Source: Ypsolopha sequella | Lineage: Eukaryota > Arthropoda > Insecta > Lepidoptera > Ypsolophidae | Assembly: GCA_934047225.1 (NCBI GenBank) | Contig: OW203986.1 | Location: 18,541,221 to 18,605,220, forward strand | Reading direction: 5' to 3' | Length of the DNA stretch: 64,000 nt | Shown: piece by piece, positions 52,165 through 63,692 of the stretch | Numbering within the stretch: position 1 is the first letter of the stretch | How the letters are laid out: every line of letters starts with the position of its first letter | The notes under the pieces: generated by a model | The model's database searches: none | What the model was told of the DNA's origin: nothing | What the model saw: the letters and a program-made list of their open reading frames with translations, nothing else | Program-made: the position numbers and the translations under genes

Positions 52165-53594
52165 TAAATGGATTATCCTGAGAAATTTTAGCGCCTTGTG
52201 GGATTAGATCGGCTAATGTATAGCTAATCATCCTGCAAAGCCTTCTGCGTTTATATTGTTTCTCGCTTATTTATTTGCGCTGTACCTGGTTACCTATAAA
52301 TTTTGTCGACTGTAGATAGAATAAAAAGAAAACACTAAGAACTTGACAGATGTACCTACATTTCTTTACACTGAAGCCTGACGGAGACATCTGAGTGATA
52401 CTTACATACATGATAGATGAGAGCATTACGGGTACACATTGATCGTGAAGTACAACTTCGAAAGATGATACAAGTGTTGCTTCTTGAGTGTATTAGCAGT
52501 GTGTGATGGCATTTTGATGGATGCTCACACTCAGTGTCTGTGGTATCACTAGCTGTAATCGGAGATAACATACTTAAGAGTCCTACATAGGATAGGATAC
52601 ACACACAGGAATAGAAATAACCACAGATATAGATCTAAATAAATGACGCGAGTGTATGCACTTCGCGTGCCAAAAAAGTGCGTCAAAAGGGAGAGGAATA
52701 CTCTTCCTTTACTGATATCGACTCCTATAGCTTTGACTCTTATGTCTTATGTATTAAGTCTTACAATTCCTTCTAAAATTCAAACCGTTCTGTCAACCGT
52801 TCTCATTGTAAAATGTGACACGCTTGGTGTTCATAGAGTTTGATGCACTTGCGTTATCTATTTAGATCAATGTCTATGGAAATAAGATTATTATAATATA
52901 GGTTAATAATTTTTTTTTTCTAAATAAAAGCTTTTTCTACTGTTTTAAATAAAAAAGAAAACTTTCGATATATATTTCGACCCACTTGACGACGACCCCA
53001 AGTGGTTCGAAATATATATCGAAAGGTTTCTTTTTTATTTCATTCCTACTATAATATTCATAAAAATCTGTATATATATATAAACAGCAAAAAACCTACT
53101 ATAATACAGTTAATTTAGAAACATTAAACCCTCATAATCAAGATATGGTTCTATAGAAAGGTTATAGATTACCTGTATTTTATTGTTACAACGTGAACCA
53201 AGTCTACGAAATCAAATAACTGTGTTTGAGACAAATAGGTAAACTACGGAAGGTAGGTAAGGTTCAATCTAACCTTGCACTTTATTTTGCTGGCATGAAA
53301 CTTGGCAAGATTTAAGTACGTAACATGTAAGATCGGGTGCTCTTCGGCAGAGGGGATAGAAAAAAAAATGTAATCCAGGGGTGTAGGTAGAAAAAATATA
53401 TGGGTCTAAAAAGTCAACCTGTGTCTGCTGAGTCTAATGGTACCCTCGTTTTTGTTTTCGTACGCTTAATACAACAAATTCATTTCCCCCACAGAAATTT
53501 TCAATACCATTTTGTATGCGGGGAAATATGGCAACGGCCAAACTAGTTTTTTGGAAGTTCTGCAGCACAGAAAAGAGCTGGTAGGTAAGGTTAG
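52165..53594. other. no gene seen except one hairpin
   Basis: A CGATATATATTTCGA hairpin at 52947-53040 is listed separately. Two 66-82-aa ORFs have no recognisable features. Confidence 0.4.
52947..53040. repeat. 94-bp near-perfect hairpin
   Basis: About 40-bp arms: AAATAAAAAAGAAAACTTTC ... CCCACTTG paired with AAGTGG ... AAAGGTTTCTTTTTTATTT, with an 11-nt loop. Confidence 0.8.
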
Positions 53595-53935
53595 AAGGTT
53601 ATATCATCCATCAGCTTAATTCGTCCACTGCTGGACATAAGCCTTTTCAGGACTCCCAGCGGTCGCTGGGCAGGCGGGTTGGTGAGCGCGGAGCCGGAAT
53701 CCTCGCACCAGTGACACCGCTGCCCGTCACCAGTCTGTTCCATATAAGACCTGCTGGCTATTAGGAATGAATATACCGCCACCCATCGGTCCCAGGCATG
53801 GTTGGCCTCCTGGTTTTTTGCCTGTGAGCTGTCTTCTTACCCTCCCCCGAATTACTTCGAGGGGGTCTCCAAGTAAGATGGTGGTACCTCCACAGTCGAG
53901 CCCGGTACCAGCTCTACCACCTACCTAATAGAAGG
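53595..53935 (-). mobile_element. LINE 3' fragment, inverted copy of 40690-41065
   Basis: Begins with ATCCATCAGC...CTGCTGGACATAAGCC (reverse of TATGTCCAGCAG) and reads back through GGTGACGGGCAGCGG. Non-functional. Confidence 0.65.
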
Positions 53936-53971
53936 TTATATATGGCTAGTAAAATCGAGTTTGGCCGTTAA

Positions 53972-54808
53972 CACAGGGTGTGAAGATGATGTTGCAGAAG
54001 CCGGAAACTGGCGATAATACTTTTGTGTAACAAATTCGCACGATTAAACCTAATATTGAACAAAATTTATTAATTTTGGCTCTTGACAGAGATTCTCAAG
54101 ATTTACTTTAAAACACTGTTTTATTTAACACTAGATACTGGAGTTTTCGAAACTACGCCAAATAACTGGGTAAAGATTTATTTTTAATCAGTGTAGGTTA
54201 TTTAGAGATTTTTTGGAAAAACAAGATTTATCCTCATTAAAGTTATAATTTTTCTGTACTAAATTTAGCCATAGCCATTTCATCCATAGCGGCCTTATGT
54301 TACTAATAGTGCTATATATTTTAACAGGCTAAATCTAACTCTTTCAGAAACATAGACAACCCACAGATGTGATTTCCATGAACCTATACCCTAACCGGAC
54401 TGAGTACTTGTTTCAAAAAACGTGAAGAACGAGAAGTCATACTAGATAATTTCATCTCTGTCTAAGTAGGGTAACCATATTTAAAAATAATTGATTGAGA
54501 CCACGTAGGTAGTAAAAACCGTATTCAAAACATTTATTTTATTGGTTTAAAGTCTTCTGCTTTAAAATAGCGGCTGCAGACTACTGGATTTTTGCACTTT
54601 ACTTCGTTTCCTAAAACTTCTAACCATTTTCTTCGGATATTTTCAGTTTTTGGAAGACTGTAATGTAAAACCCAATATCATGGTTACTCTAGCGGTATCA
54701 ATGTAAACATGTATCATTTCTCAGAGAAAACGTTGTAATTATGCCTTACCTATGAAACGATATCCCACAATTCCCAAAAATTTGGCTTCTGCAGCCCTTC
54801 ACGCTGCA
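53972..54808. mobile_element. ~837-bp relative of the 20541 MITE
   Basis: Left ACAGGGTGTGAAGATGATGT and TTGCAGAAGCCGGAAACTGG; right end inverse GGCTTCTGCAGCCCTTCACG. The terminal pattern equals that of 20541-20804 but the body is three times longer and non-coding. Confidence 0.5.
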
Positions 54809-54980
54809 TGCTTTAACCATTTTTGCAAAAAATTATTAATTTTACAATTTTGTTTTCAAATGTCACGGCCGTGGCGCCATTTTTAGATAAAAGGGTTACC
54901 AGTTTGCAAGCATAAGAATAATCCCAACTTTATTAAGGAATGATTGATCTTACATTTACGGATAAAACTAAATGTAAAAC

Positions 54981-55332
54981 ATAAATAAACCTAACAAAAA
55001 AATAGTGACGGACTTCAAATGTAACTGCAGCCATTCGCTAAAAAGCTTAAAATAATTATAAAATGACAGATGGTACCGAAATAACACTTTTTCCGCCTTC
55101 TTTCTTCCTAAAAAATATGTTCTTTAGAAGTCGGCGCTCTTATATTGGTTTCTGTGTTGCTATAACCAAGGGAACGCGGTCACTTTTAAAGAACATATTT
55201 TTCAGGAACAAAGAAGTCGGAAAAAGTGTTATTTCAGTACCATCGGTCATTTTATAATTATTTTCAACTTTTTTGCGAATGGCTGCAGTTACATTTAAAG
55301 TCGGTTACGATTTTTTGTTAAAAGTTTATTAT
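54981..55332. mobile_element. palindromic MITE, ~352 bp
   Basis: ATGTAACTGCAGCCATTCGC and GAAATAACACTTTTTCCG at the left are inverted at 55205-55300. Arms are about 150 bp around a GC-richer centre. The ORF 55063-55257 is the palindrome read through. Confidence 0.8.
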
Positions 55333-55439
55333 TTTACATTTTTAGTGTTGACGGGTCAAATTGTGTAATGTGGATAGTTCTTGTAAACGCGCTGTTGATA
55401 TAAAACGAAGGACAAGTAATAATTGGTTATATTTAATAA

Positions 55440-56105
55440 ATACCCTGTAATCAGCACCAAACTGATTGCCGTAATCTCAAGTTATGTGCTGTCACCCGTT
55501 GAGGAGTTCTATGGTAATGAGGCCAAGATCAACATTCAGGTGGAGAAATTACAATTTACAAGTAGTACTCGGCAATCACTATCCTAATACAAAGCGATTG
55601 CCTTAATCTTGAGTGGTATGCTGTCGTCCGTTAAGGAGTTCTATGGTGGTGAAGCCAGGATGGAAGGTCAGGTGGGTATTCTGATAATTTCCAAGAAATG
55701 CCCGACAATCAGCACCCTACCAAAGTGATTGCCGCAATCTCGAGGTAAGTGCTCTCATTCGTTAAAGAGTTCTATGGTAATGACTTAATAAGACCAGGAT
55801 CGAAGGTCAGGTGGAAGATTGACAATTTCCAAGTAATACTCTGCGATCAACATCGTAGTACAAAGCGATTTCCTTAATATCAAGTGGTACGCTGTTACTT
55901 TCTGAGGCGTTCCACTGCCTATCTCTGAAAACTTTCATCAGATCATGGTCAATCTTAAAATGGGACCTACCTCAAAGGAAATTTTTCCAAACAAAAAAAG
56001 AATCATTCAATTCAGTTCAGAATTGACGGAGATAAGGAATAACATACCCATAAAAAATACAGTTGAATTGAGATCCTCCTCTTTTTTTCAAGTCGGTTAA
56101 AAAAA
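55440..56105 (-). repeat. repeat element with a ~132-bp satellite array, 4 units
   Basis: GAGTTCTATGGT recurs at 55504, 55636 and 55767, with a diverged fourth unit near 55905; spacing 131-139. The array is followed by the body and end also found (single-unit, reverse) at 29885-30165, ending TTCAAGTCGGTTA. Confidence 0.8.
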
Positions 56106-56429
56106 AAGTATTTACTAAAAGCTAAATACTATAAAGTCGTTGAAAAACTAAATCGTGAAAAACTCAAGCCTACCATCGCAATTTGTTTTTTTTGTGATGG
56201 CAACTGTGCGAGTAGGACACAGGCATCGACTGTGTGTTGTCCCGCTCGGCACGTTTTCTCTAGTTGGTTATGTCATAATAAAATAACTTTTAACTGTATG
56301 AAATAGAGTCTATTTTTCTACGCGTAACATCCTTCAGTGCTCAATCCAGTTTACGTATACATCCATGGTGATTTCATTGTTCTTTCTATTGTGTCATTTA
56401 TTTGTCATTAAAAGTATTAAAAGCTGTAA
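56106..56429. other. no gene seen
   Basis: AT-rich with one GC-richer patch at 56205-56260; no supported feature. 55341-55439 likewise. Confidence 0.4.
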
Positions 56430-56845
56430 TAGTAGTTTATGCTACAAGGGCGCAAAGGAATAAATTACGAGGAACGTAACCGAGTAACCTCCGTTTCGAA
56501 GCCCATGTAAATGAACTAGTGCGCAGCTGCTTCTATAGACTTAAGGTGCTCTATAATATCCGACAGTATTTGAGTGTGGATATGCGCTTGAAATTTAGTG
56601 AAGCACTTATTTTATCCAAACTTAATTATTGCATCTGTGTCTATGGACCCTGTCTTTTCAAAAAATCACATCGGCTTCTGCAACGGATCCAAAATGCTTG
56701 TGCACGATTTTGCTATATTATCCCGCCCCGGTCTCACGTAACCCCTTATCTCAACAAGGCTGACATCCTTAAGATGGATAGCAGAATTAGCCTCCACCTG
56801 TCATATTTGCTATTTGGTATCGTTATATATAAGAAACCTACATAT

Positions 56846-57963
56846 TGTAGCATTCGCTACAAGTATTCAACCTTTTTATATATTTTTAGTCTTTCTTTAT
56901 CGTTGGCTGCTTTTCTGAATTTTCGAATTCAAATAGTTAGAATATTCTTGTCAGATTTTTTTGTTATTTTTCTCATATCAGAGAAGATCGTGACAGAGGA
57001 AAGAAAATCACTTTTGCAAAATAACAAATTTAATATTTAAAATATAGAAACAGAGCGCAATTGCCCTGAGCATTGTGTAAGCCAGTTTTCCTGCATTTCC
57101 CGGTGAGTTTTGTGTAATTTTGGTTTCATTCTCTGAAAATCCTTTTTGTCCCGTTTCCAATACGTTAACTTCCTTTCCCTCGTTTCATAAGCATGTCTTG
57201 ACGCCGTTGTTTTATTTCTTTACAGCGACCCTTCGGGATTAATTTTTAAAGGGTTTCTGGGTCTCCCCAGTCTGATTATCCCATCCGCCATCTCGTACGG
57301 TTCTACCTATTGAGGCCTGGTGTAAGGACCACGTCCCTGGTGAGCTAAAGCTTCCGATACTAAAATTGAAATCGCCAAGCTTCATCGACTGCTCCCGGGA
57401 ACACCGGAAACTCCCAAAGTCACGAAGAGACCCTTACCAGGTTTTTAATATCTGTAGCTTAATATTCAGCATCGATTATTTTTATTCCTTAGTGTAAAGC
57501 TAGATAACGATTGCTCGTAACACCTTATTATTACGTTTTTTCTTTCGGATCAAGAGTTATCAAAACTTCCGTGAAATCTTAGTTTAAAGGATCCTATAAA
57601 CTAGTGTCGACAACCAAATTTAAAATCCATTATTTTATGAATAAATGCGTCGTTCAAGCTAAAAGGAAATTAAAATCCTAAATAAGTGGAATTTGACATA
57701 ATAATTTTTTTGATCTAAGAATTTCCTTTATACCGATACTCCTCTGATATTATTGTTCTTTTGTACCATATTTTTCTTACTTCGGTTTTGTTATTTTTGT
57801 GTTTTGTTATTTAAATTATACGGTTTATTCATCCAGGTTTACCTCTTTTTTTGGCTGTCACCAGGCTTGCCTGGTGGCAGTCCAAATTTAATTCGAAATT
57901 ACGTTCGTTAGTATGTAGTGGCGGAAAATAATAAATAATTTTTTTTTTAAAAATAACGCTACA
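56846..57963 (+). repeat. 5' LTR
   Basis: TGTAGCATTCGCTACAAGTA ... AAAATAACGCTACA. A difference from the 3' LTR is T at 56881 where the 3' LTR has C. Confidence 0.9.
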
Positions 57964-57967
57964 AATA

Positions 57968-57984
57968 TGGCGCCCGAACAAAAG
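57968..57984 (+). promoter_or_regulatory. primer-binding site, tRNA-Lys-like
   Basis: TGGCGCCCGAACAAAAG, 4 nt after the LTR. The first 12 nt match the complement of the 3' end of animal lysine tRNA. Confidence 0.7.
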
Positions 57985-58103
57985 GTAAGTACGGTTTTCT
58001 GAATATTACTTGCTGTACTTTAACGTTTTTTTCTCAATTCGACGGTGGTGTCTACGCTTTCGTAGACTAATTTTCCAACCTACTAAATTTTGTTTGTTTT
58101 CAG
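57985..58103 (+). other. candidate intron in the LTR-element leader
   Basis: AAAG|GTAAGT at 57985 and TTTGTTTTCAG|G ending 58103 give a 119-nt intron just after the primer-binding site. Not proven by RNA. Confidence 0.45.
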
Positions 58104-58207
58104 GCAGCGTTTTCTCTTCTAAGGAACCCCAATACCAAGCTGTCGAAAGGAACCAAATTTTTCCACGAAGAATATTTTTTGTCTTTATGAGTACCCTTAA
58201 TTTGTGA
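58104..58207 (+). CDS. possible short exon/ORF in LTR element, unrecognised
   Basis: If spliced, this segment would follow the leader; frames include FSSKEPQYQAVERNQIF ending at 58207. No gag-like motif. Likely non-coding. Confidence 0.15.
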
Positions 58208-58954
58208 AATCTATGTTTTGCAAATTTTAATAAAGGAATAAAGTATTTACACACTTTTTGTGTATTACCTGTTTTATTTGTGTGTGTATATTATCCTATC
58301 CCTAACCTAATTTCCTTATGTATAGTTAGGTAGGACCTGCAGGTAAGTGCATTTCAATATTTAGTAGCCTATTACTTTCCATATCTATCATTAATAATTG
58401 TTACCTGTTCTAGTAAATAAATTACACTGAGTTTTCAAGTCAAATAAATTTATTGTAATTTATCCATAAATGTGGTAGTTACTAGTTAAACATATTTATT
58501 GTGTTTCTAGCATAATTGTTGATACCAGTAGATCCGGGTGGTCACTTTATTCGTTTCCTGTTGATCCCTAATCCAATATAGGCAATCTCATTTTGTTATA
58601 AAATTTTCACAATAATATTGAGATTGTCTCTTCCTTGCAAGAAATTTTGTCGCAAATCCTCGAATTAATCTTTTTGTTTTTACAGAACAAACGTTGAAAT
58701 TTTTCTTGAAAAGGTTTTGCAATTGCTGAAATCTTTGTTTACATTTTCAGTCTTGTCGACTGTCAAAGTCGACATTTGAATATTTGTCTATTATTTTGAA
58801 CTTTCTGGTTTACATTTTTTAACAAACTATTTTCGCTGTATGGAGGTCAATTGAATAGCAAAACCTTTTTTTGCACATATCATTGCGGCTTCCGATTTAC
58901 ACTATTTTTGATAAATTCTCCCTTTTTGTTAAATAAAGTATCCTTTCGATTTTA

Positions 58955-59385
58955 ATTTGTTGGCTCTTGGTTTGATGGTTGTTGAGTTGTTGGTCGTAGA
59001 TTTGTTGATCGTTAATTTGTTGGTTGTTGATTCGTTGGTAGTTAATTTGTTGGTTGTTGGTTTGTTTGTAGTTATTTGTTGGTTGTTGATTTGTTGGTAG
59101 TTAATTTGTTGGTTTTTGGATTGTTGGTTGTTGAGTTGTTGGTTTTTGGATTGTTGTTTTGTTGATTTGTTGGTTTTTAATTGGTTAGTTCTTGTTTTGT
59201 TCATTGTTGGTTTGGTAGTTGTTAGTTTGTTGGTCGTAGATTTGTTGATCGTTAATTTGTTGGTTGTTGATTTGTTGGTTGTTGAGTTGTTGGTTGTGGT
59301 TTGTTGGTTGTTAGTTTGTTGGTTATTGATTTGTTGGTCGTTAATTTGTTGTTTAGTGGTTTGTTAGTGTGTTGGTTTGTCCTTC
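58955..59385 (+). repeat. GTTGGTTGTTGATTT minisatellite inside the LTR element
   Basis: Dozens of GTTGGT(T/A)GTTGATTT / GTTAATTT variants. Both strands give low-complexity ORFs (Asn/Gln/Thr or Leu/Val rich) that are not genes. Confidence 0.9.
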
Positions 59386-59432
59386 TTCAGGCAGCAACGG
59401 AGCAACGTTTCTACGTGATTGTTGCCTGAAGA
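59382..59432. repeat. hairpin after the minisatellite
   Basis: TCTTCAGGCAGCAAC pairs with GTTGCCTGAAGA, a 10-bp perfect stem extended with mismatches, loop about 20 nt. Confidence 0.6.
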
Positions 59433-59601
59433 TAGTTTGTGGGTTAGAGAGCAATATAGGCTACTACCTTGTTTTTACTTAATCAAGTCCTTTTGTTTCA
59501 AGGCATTTTGATTAGTCTAGGTGTTTATTCGATTGTTTATCCTTCTGGAAGTTAATTTCCTTTAAGCTAGTTTAAATTTTTTTTGTGTCGTTTGAGGATA
59601 T

Positions 59602-60719
59602 TGTAGCATTCGCTACAAGTATTCAACCTTTTTATACATTTTTAGTCTTTCTTTATCGTTGGCTGCTTTTCTGAATTTTCGAATTCAAATAGTTAGAATA
59701 TTCTTGTCAGATTTTTTTGTTATTTTTCTCATATCAGAGAAGATCGTGACAGAGGAAAGAAAATCACTTTTGCAAAATAACAAATTTAATATTTAAAATA
59801 TAGAAACAGAGCGCAATTGCCCTGAGCATTGTGTAAGCCAGTTTTCCTGCATTTCCCGGTGAGTTTTGTGTAATTTTGGTTTCATTCTCTGAAAATCCTT
59901 TTTGTCCCGTTTCCAATACGTTAACTTCCTTTCCCTCGTTTCATAAGCATGTCTTGACGCCGTTGTTTTATTTCTTTACAGCGACCCTTCGGGATTAATT
60001 TTTAAAGGGTTTCTGGGTCTCCCCAGTCTGATTATCCCATCCGCCATCTCGTACGGTTCTACCTATTGAGGCCTGGTGTAAGGACCACGTCCCTGGTGAG
60101 CTAAAGCTTCCGATACTAAAATTGAAATCGCCAAGCTTCATCGACTGCTCCCGGGAACACCGGAAACTCCCAAAGTCACGAAGAGACCCTTACCAGGTTT
60201 TTAATATCTGTAGCTTAATATTCAGCATCGATTATTTTTATTCCTTAGTGTAAAGCTAGATAACGATTGCTCGTAACACCTTATTATTACGTTTTTTCTT
60301 TCGGATCAAGAGTTATCAAAACTTCCGTGAAATCTTAGTTTAAAGGATCCTATAAACTAGTGTCGACAACCAAATTTAAAATCCATTATTTTATGAATAA
60401 ATGCGTCGTTCAAGCTAAAAGGAAATTAAAATCCTAAATAAGTGGAATTTGACATAATAATTTTTTTGATCTAAGAATTTCCTTTATACCGATACTCCTC
60501 TGATATTATTGTTCTTTTGTACCATATTTTTCTTACTTCGGTTTTGTTATTTTTGTGTTTTGTTATTTAAATTATACGGTTTATTCATCCAGGTTTACCT
60601 CTTTTTTTGGCTGTCACCAGGCTTGCCTGGTGGCAGTCCAAATTTAATTCGAAATTACGTTCGTTAGTATGTAGTGGCGGAAAATAATAAATAATTTTTT
60701 TTTTAAAAATAACGCTACA
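59602..60719 (+). repeat. 3' LTR
   Basis: Same length (1118 bp) and near-identical to 56846-57963. Confidence 0.9.
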
Positions 60720-61790
60720 ATATTTACACGAACATTTAACATGGAAAAACAGTGCACGTGCACGATCGTTGAGGGCCTGTGTGCAGCCGCTTTCGATTCC
60801 TTCACACTGTTCAGCTGCGTTTCGGGGCAGCTTCAAATATATGGCCTCCAAATGTTGGAACAATATACCGCCACCTTTCCGAGAGTTAAAAAATCAGAAA
60901 AGTTTTAAACAAAAATATCGTTCCCATTTGCTGGCCACACAAAAAAAAATCGAAACAGCGACTGCAACTTGATTCCCACGTGCATTCAGGCAGCTTTCCA
61001 TTCTTCATTCTTTATTTCTTCTCATTTATTGCATATTATGTTTATTACATCAGTATTAATGTTGTTATAGTATATATTTTTCTATATATATGTCACCTAC
61101 CTACACTACATTCTTTTATTTTAAAATTATTTGTTTTATTTATTTTATCTAAGCTTTGCAACTTAGAGTAATCAGCGTGGTCTCATTCACCGCGGCTGGT
61201 TCTGGCAGAATAACCAGCGTTGCAGATCCGTCTGCAAAACTATGCTGAGTCAGAACCTTTTTGCCGTCACGATCTCATGCCACTCGCGTTTAAGGTAGAT
61301 TAAGTACATGTACTGTTTTTGTTCTGTTTCAATGTGTGATAATTGTAAGTGTTACTTAGTGTTATGTTTTCATTTTTTATTTGTTGATTGAAATTTTGAA
61401 ATTTTCTTCATGTCTTATGTCTTCTTTTTCTGTGTTGTGTGTGATTGTGACTGTAAATAAACGATTTCTATTCTATTCTATTCTATTCTAATTTATTGCT
61501 CTTACGCCCGTGTATCATACTACGTTTTTCAATGCATAGTGTGAGTAAATAAAACAAATATAATTTTGCGAACTTTAAATTATATTTGGCTCAAAAGGAC
61601 TGTATCCAGAGCCGTTAAACAGTGGAAAAAAAAGTATGACATTTATGGTTCACAGGAAAGGCTGCAGGTTAATAAATAAATAAAAAATTATAATAATAAA
61701 GCCCTAGGGCAAAATAATCGACTGTTCGGTTTTGATGCATAAAAAGTGGGCCTTTACGAGCACATGCATTGAAAAATGCATTTATAGGCA

Positions 61791-62835
61791 GTAGATCAAA
61801 TGGAAGAATATTTTATAGACCAGTAGCTAGCTCTTAATATGAGGTCATCGTTTAACTTTAAAAGCTAAGAAGGATTTAATAGCTAACGATGCTGAGCTAG
61901 GATTCAGTTTAACGATGAAATAAAAACCATTGTGACGTTTTTTATTGTCCATTCCAAATTGCCCTGGATTGAGAAATAAAAGAGGCTTTTATACGTATGT
62001 TTATGAATAATTATAAATGGATTGTTGTCTCACGGATCTCTAAAATGTGAGGCTATAAACGTAAAAGGGCGAGAGCAGCTTAGCGCCGAAAGAACGCGCC
62101 TTAATCTGGGAGACTTGGCAATACAATCATTTCTTACCGCATCTTGTTTTGTGAATAGGGGTGGACCCGGTTTTTGGATTAGGGGACTAAGAGTTAAGTT
62201 GTAAGAGGTTTCGTCTAGGATTCCAACTTTTGCGGGTGCTGGATTAAGAAGGAAAACTGAATAAGACTCGTAAGTGTTCGTAGGTATTGCTACTCCATTA
62301 CGTTATATTTTTATGTGATCGGGAAAAATCCACTGACCCACTTTTCAAAATATTACGATTGTAATAAGTGCTAAATGTGGGTCAGGGGGATTTCCGTTGG
62401 TATGGTACAAATTAAACTCAACAAAAAGCAGCTCAGTACTAATCCTTAAGCCCTCCATTATACCGTTTTTTTTCTACAAAACCCTAAGGAGAGATATAAA
62501 AATGTAAATTCAGTGGTCTTTTTCGACAATACACGTGCAAATTTGCGCAGCCTGAATAAATAAGTACCATGAAAACGATGCTGCGAAGAAATTTGAATAA
62601 AAGTTGAAAGTTTATGGTAAATAACAATACTGAAGACTATTTTCTTGCAGAAAAACTAGAATATAGCTCGCAGTTTTGCACACGTAAAATTGATTTTTCG
62701 TATCATTTGAGATTTGAGGGTTCCGTACCAGTGGCGGGCCTAGAACTTTTAGCTTGAAAAGCAATGAAAATGTCAAGTTTGTTACGACTAGTCAAAAATA
62801 TGAAAAATACCACTCTATAAAAACAAAACTTTGTT
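61791..62835. other. no gene seen
   Basis: AT-rich; a short GGGTTCCGTACCAGTGGCGG fragment at 62718 belongs to the GGAACCC repeat family. Nothing else. Confidence 0.4.
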
Positions 62836-63160
62836 TGAGAATTTATTTATTTATTTTATTTATAACACTTTTTGCACATTTACACAAATAATTTAAAGAC
62901 TTAAAAACAATTAAACATGGTGTACAAGGGTGGCACTTATTGCTAATAGCAATATCTTCCAGGTAACCCTTAGTAGCTAACAGAAAGATGAACAAAATTA
63001 CATGTGAAGGTGTAAATACTAATCAGAAAATAATAGGGACATCAAGATTAAAATATAATATTTATGTACCTAAATATCTAAGACATAAACTAACATATTA
63101 AAATACATGAACATACTGAAATAAATGAATACATACCTATAAAATATACACATACATATA
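62836..63160 (-). mobile_element. LINE 3' tail, reverse
   Basis: Begins with (TTTA)n (62840-62862) as the reverse of an AAATAAATAAAT tail, then AT-rich UTR containing GGTGTACAAGGGTGGCAC. Coding part not visible. Confidence 0.5.
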
Positions 63161-63403
63161 TATGTCGCAGACCCAACTAACGCCGTCTATCGAGCCTAGT
63201 CGGAAACGTCAAGTAGTTTACTTGGGTATGGTCGATACAGCGATGGCAACACTAGTTTCCGGTTGTCTGACGTTTTTGAGGTTTCGTTTATCGGTGGAGT
63301 GCGGCCCGTCATCCATCATTCTATTAAAACGAAGTGGTTATATTGTCTTTGCATTCTATTCACAGAGTACATATTCTATTGGAGAACGCTGAGACGAACG
63401 GTC

Positions 63404-63619
63404 ATGGCTTTGAGGGTGCGTCGCTGTATCGAACTTACCGCGTTTCTCGACCAAGTAATCCGAATCTATCCGTCTGATCGTTGGTTGTTTCCTGTTAATT
63501 TTTTTGCAACAGTGATAATAGACGTCTGTACTAAACAACCGAACTATTATTTTGAGGTTATTGCCATGTCTGACACACCTGACAACGAACCCTCCTTCCC
63601 GCCTTCGACATATAAATAA
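63404..63619 (+). CDS. hypothetical 71-aa ORF, unrecognised
   Basis: First ATG of a longer open frame (from 63263). Reads MALRVRRCIELTAFLDQVIR, RWLFPVNFFATVIIDVC and ends SDTPDNEPSFPPSTYK, with AATAAACA 8 nt after the stop. It has one hydrophobic stretch and no known motif. It sits between two LINE ends and may be part of an unknown element. Confidence 0.25.
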   Translation: MALRVRRCIELTAFLDQVIRIYPSDRWLFPVNFFATVIIDVCTKQPNYYFEVIAMSDTPDNEPSFPPSTYK

Positions 63620-63692
63620 CAAATAAACATACAAAAATTATAATAATATTGGATATTTGAGTTCTAAGATGGGTACACTGTTGAGAAAAATC

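Larger units (their letters stand above)
56846..60719 (+). mobile_element. non-autonomous LTR retrotransposon (no gag/pol)
   Basis: Two 1118-bp LTRs enclose 1638 bp of internal DNA. TSD ATAT at 56842-56845 and 60720-60723. LTR ends are TGTAGC...GCTACA. A primer-binding site follows the 5' LTR; there is no good polypurine tract (TTTGAGGATAT precedes the 3' LTR). No protease, RT or integrase coding, so it needs proteins from elsewhere. The LTRs differ at one base seen by eye, so the insertion is young. Confidence 0.9.
56488..61490 (+). mobile_element. 5'-truncated LINE with (TTCTA)n tail, split by an LTR element
   Basis: ORF2 C-terminal coding runs 56492-56845 (RLKVLYNIRQYLSVDMRLKF, LILSKLNYCICVYGPCLF) and resumes in the same frame at 60724 after removal of the LTR element and one TSD copy. 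It continues through LRACVQPLSIPSHCSAAFRG and SKCWNNIPPPFRELKNQKSF to the stop at 60970-60972. The 3' UTR ends AATAAACGA and five to six TTCTA units (61464-61490). Confidence 0.85.
56430..61790 (-). repeat. repeat family A copy, split by a LINE
   Basis: Left part 56430-56485 (ATAGTAGTTTATGCTACAAG, CGTAACCGAGTAA) and right part 61490-61790 (TTTATTGCTCTTACGCCCGT to ATGCATTG) join to match 44146-44480 in reverse. Confidence 0.7.

Noticed and set aside
55063..55257. 64-aa ORF
   Set aside because: It runs through both arms of a palindromic MITE.
58929..59367. Asn/Gln/Thr-rich minus ORF and Leu/Val-rich plus ORF
   Set aside because: Both are translations of the GTTGGTTGTTGATTT minisatellite.
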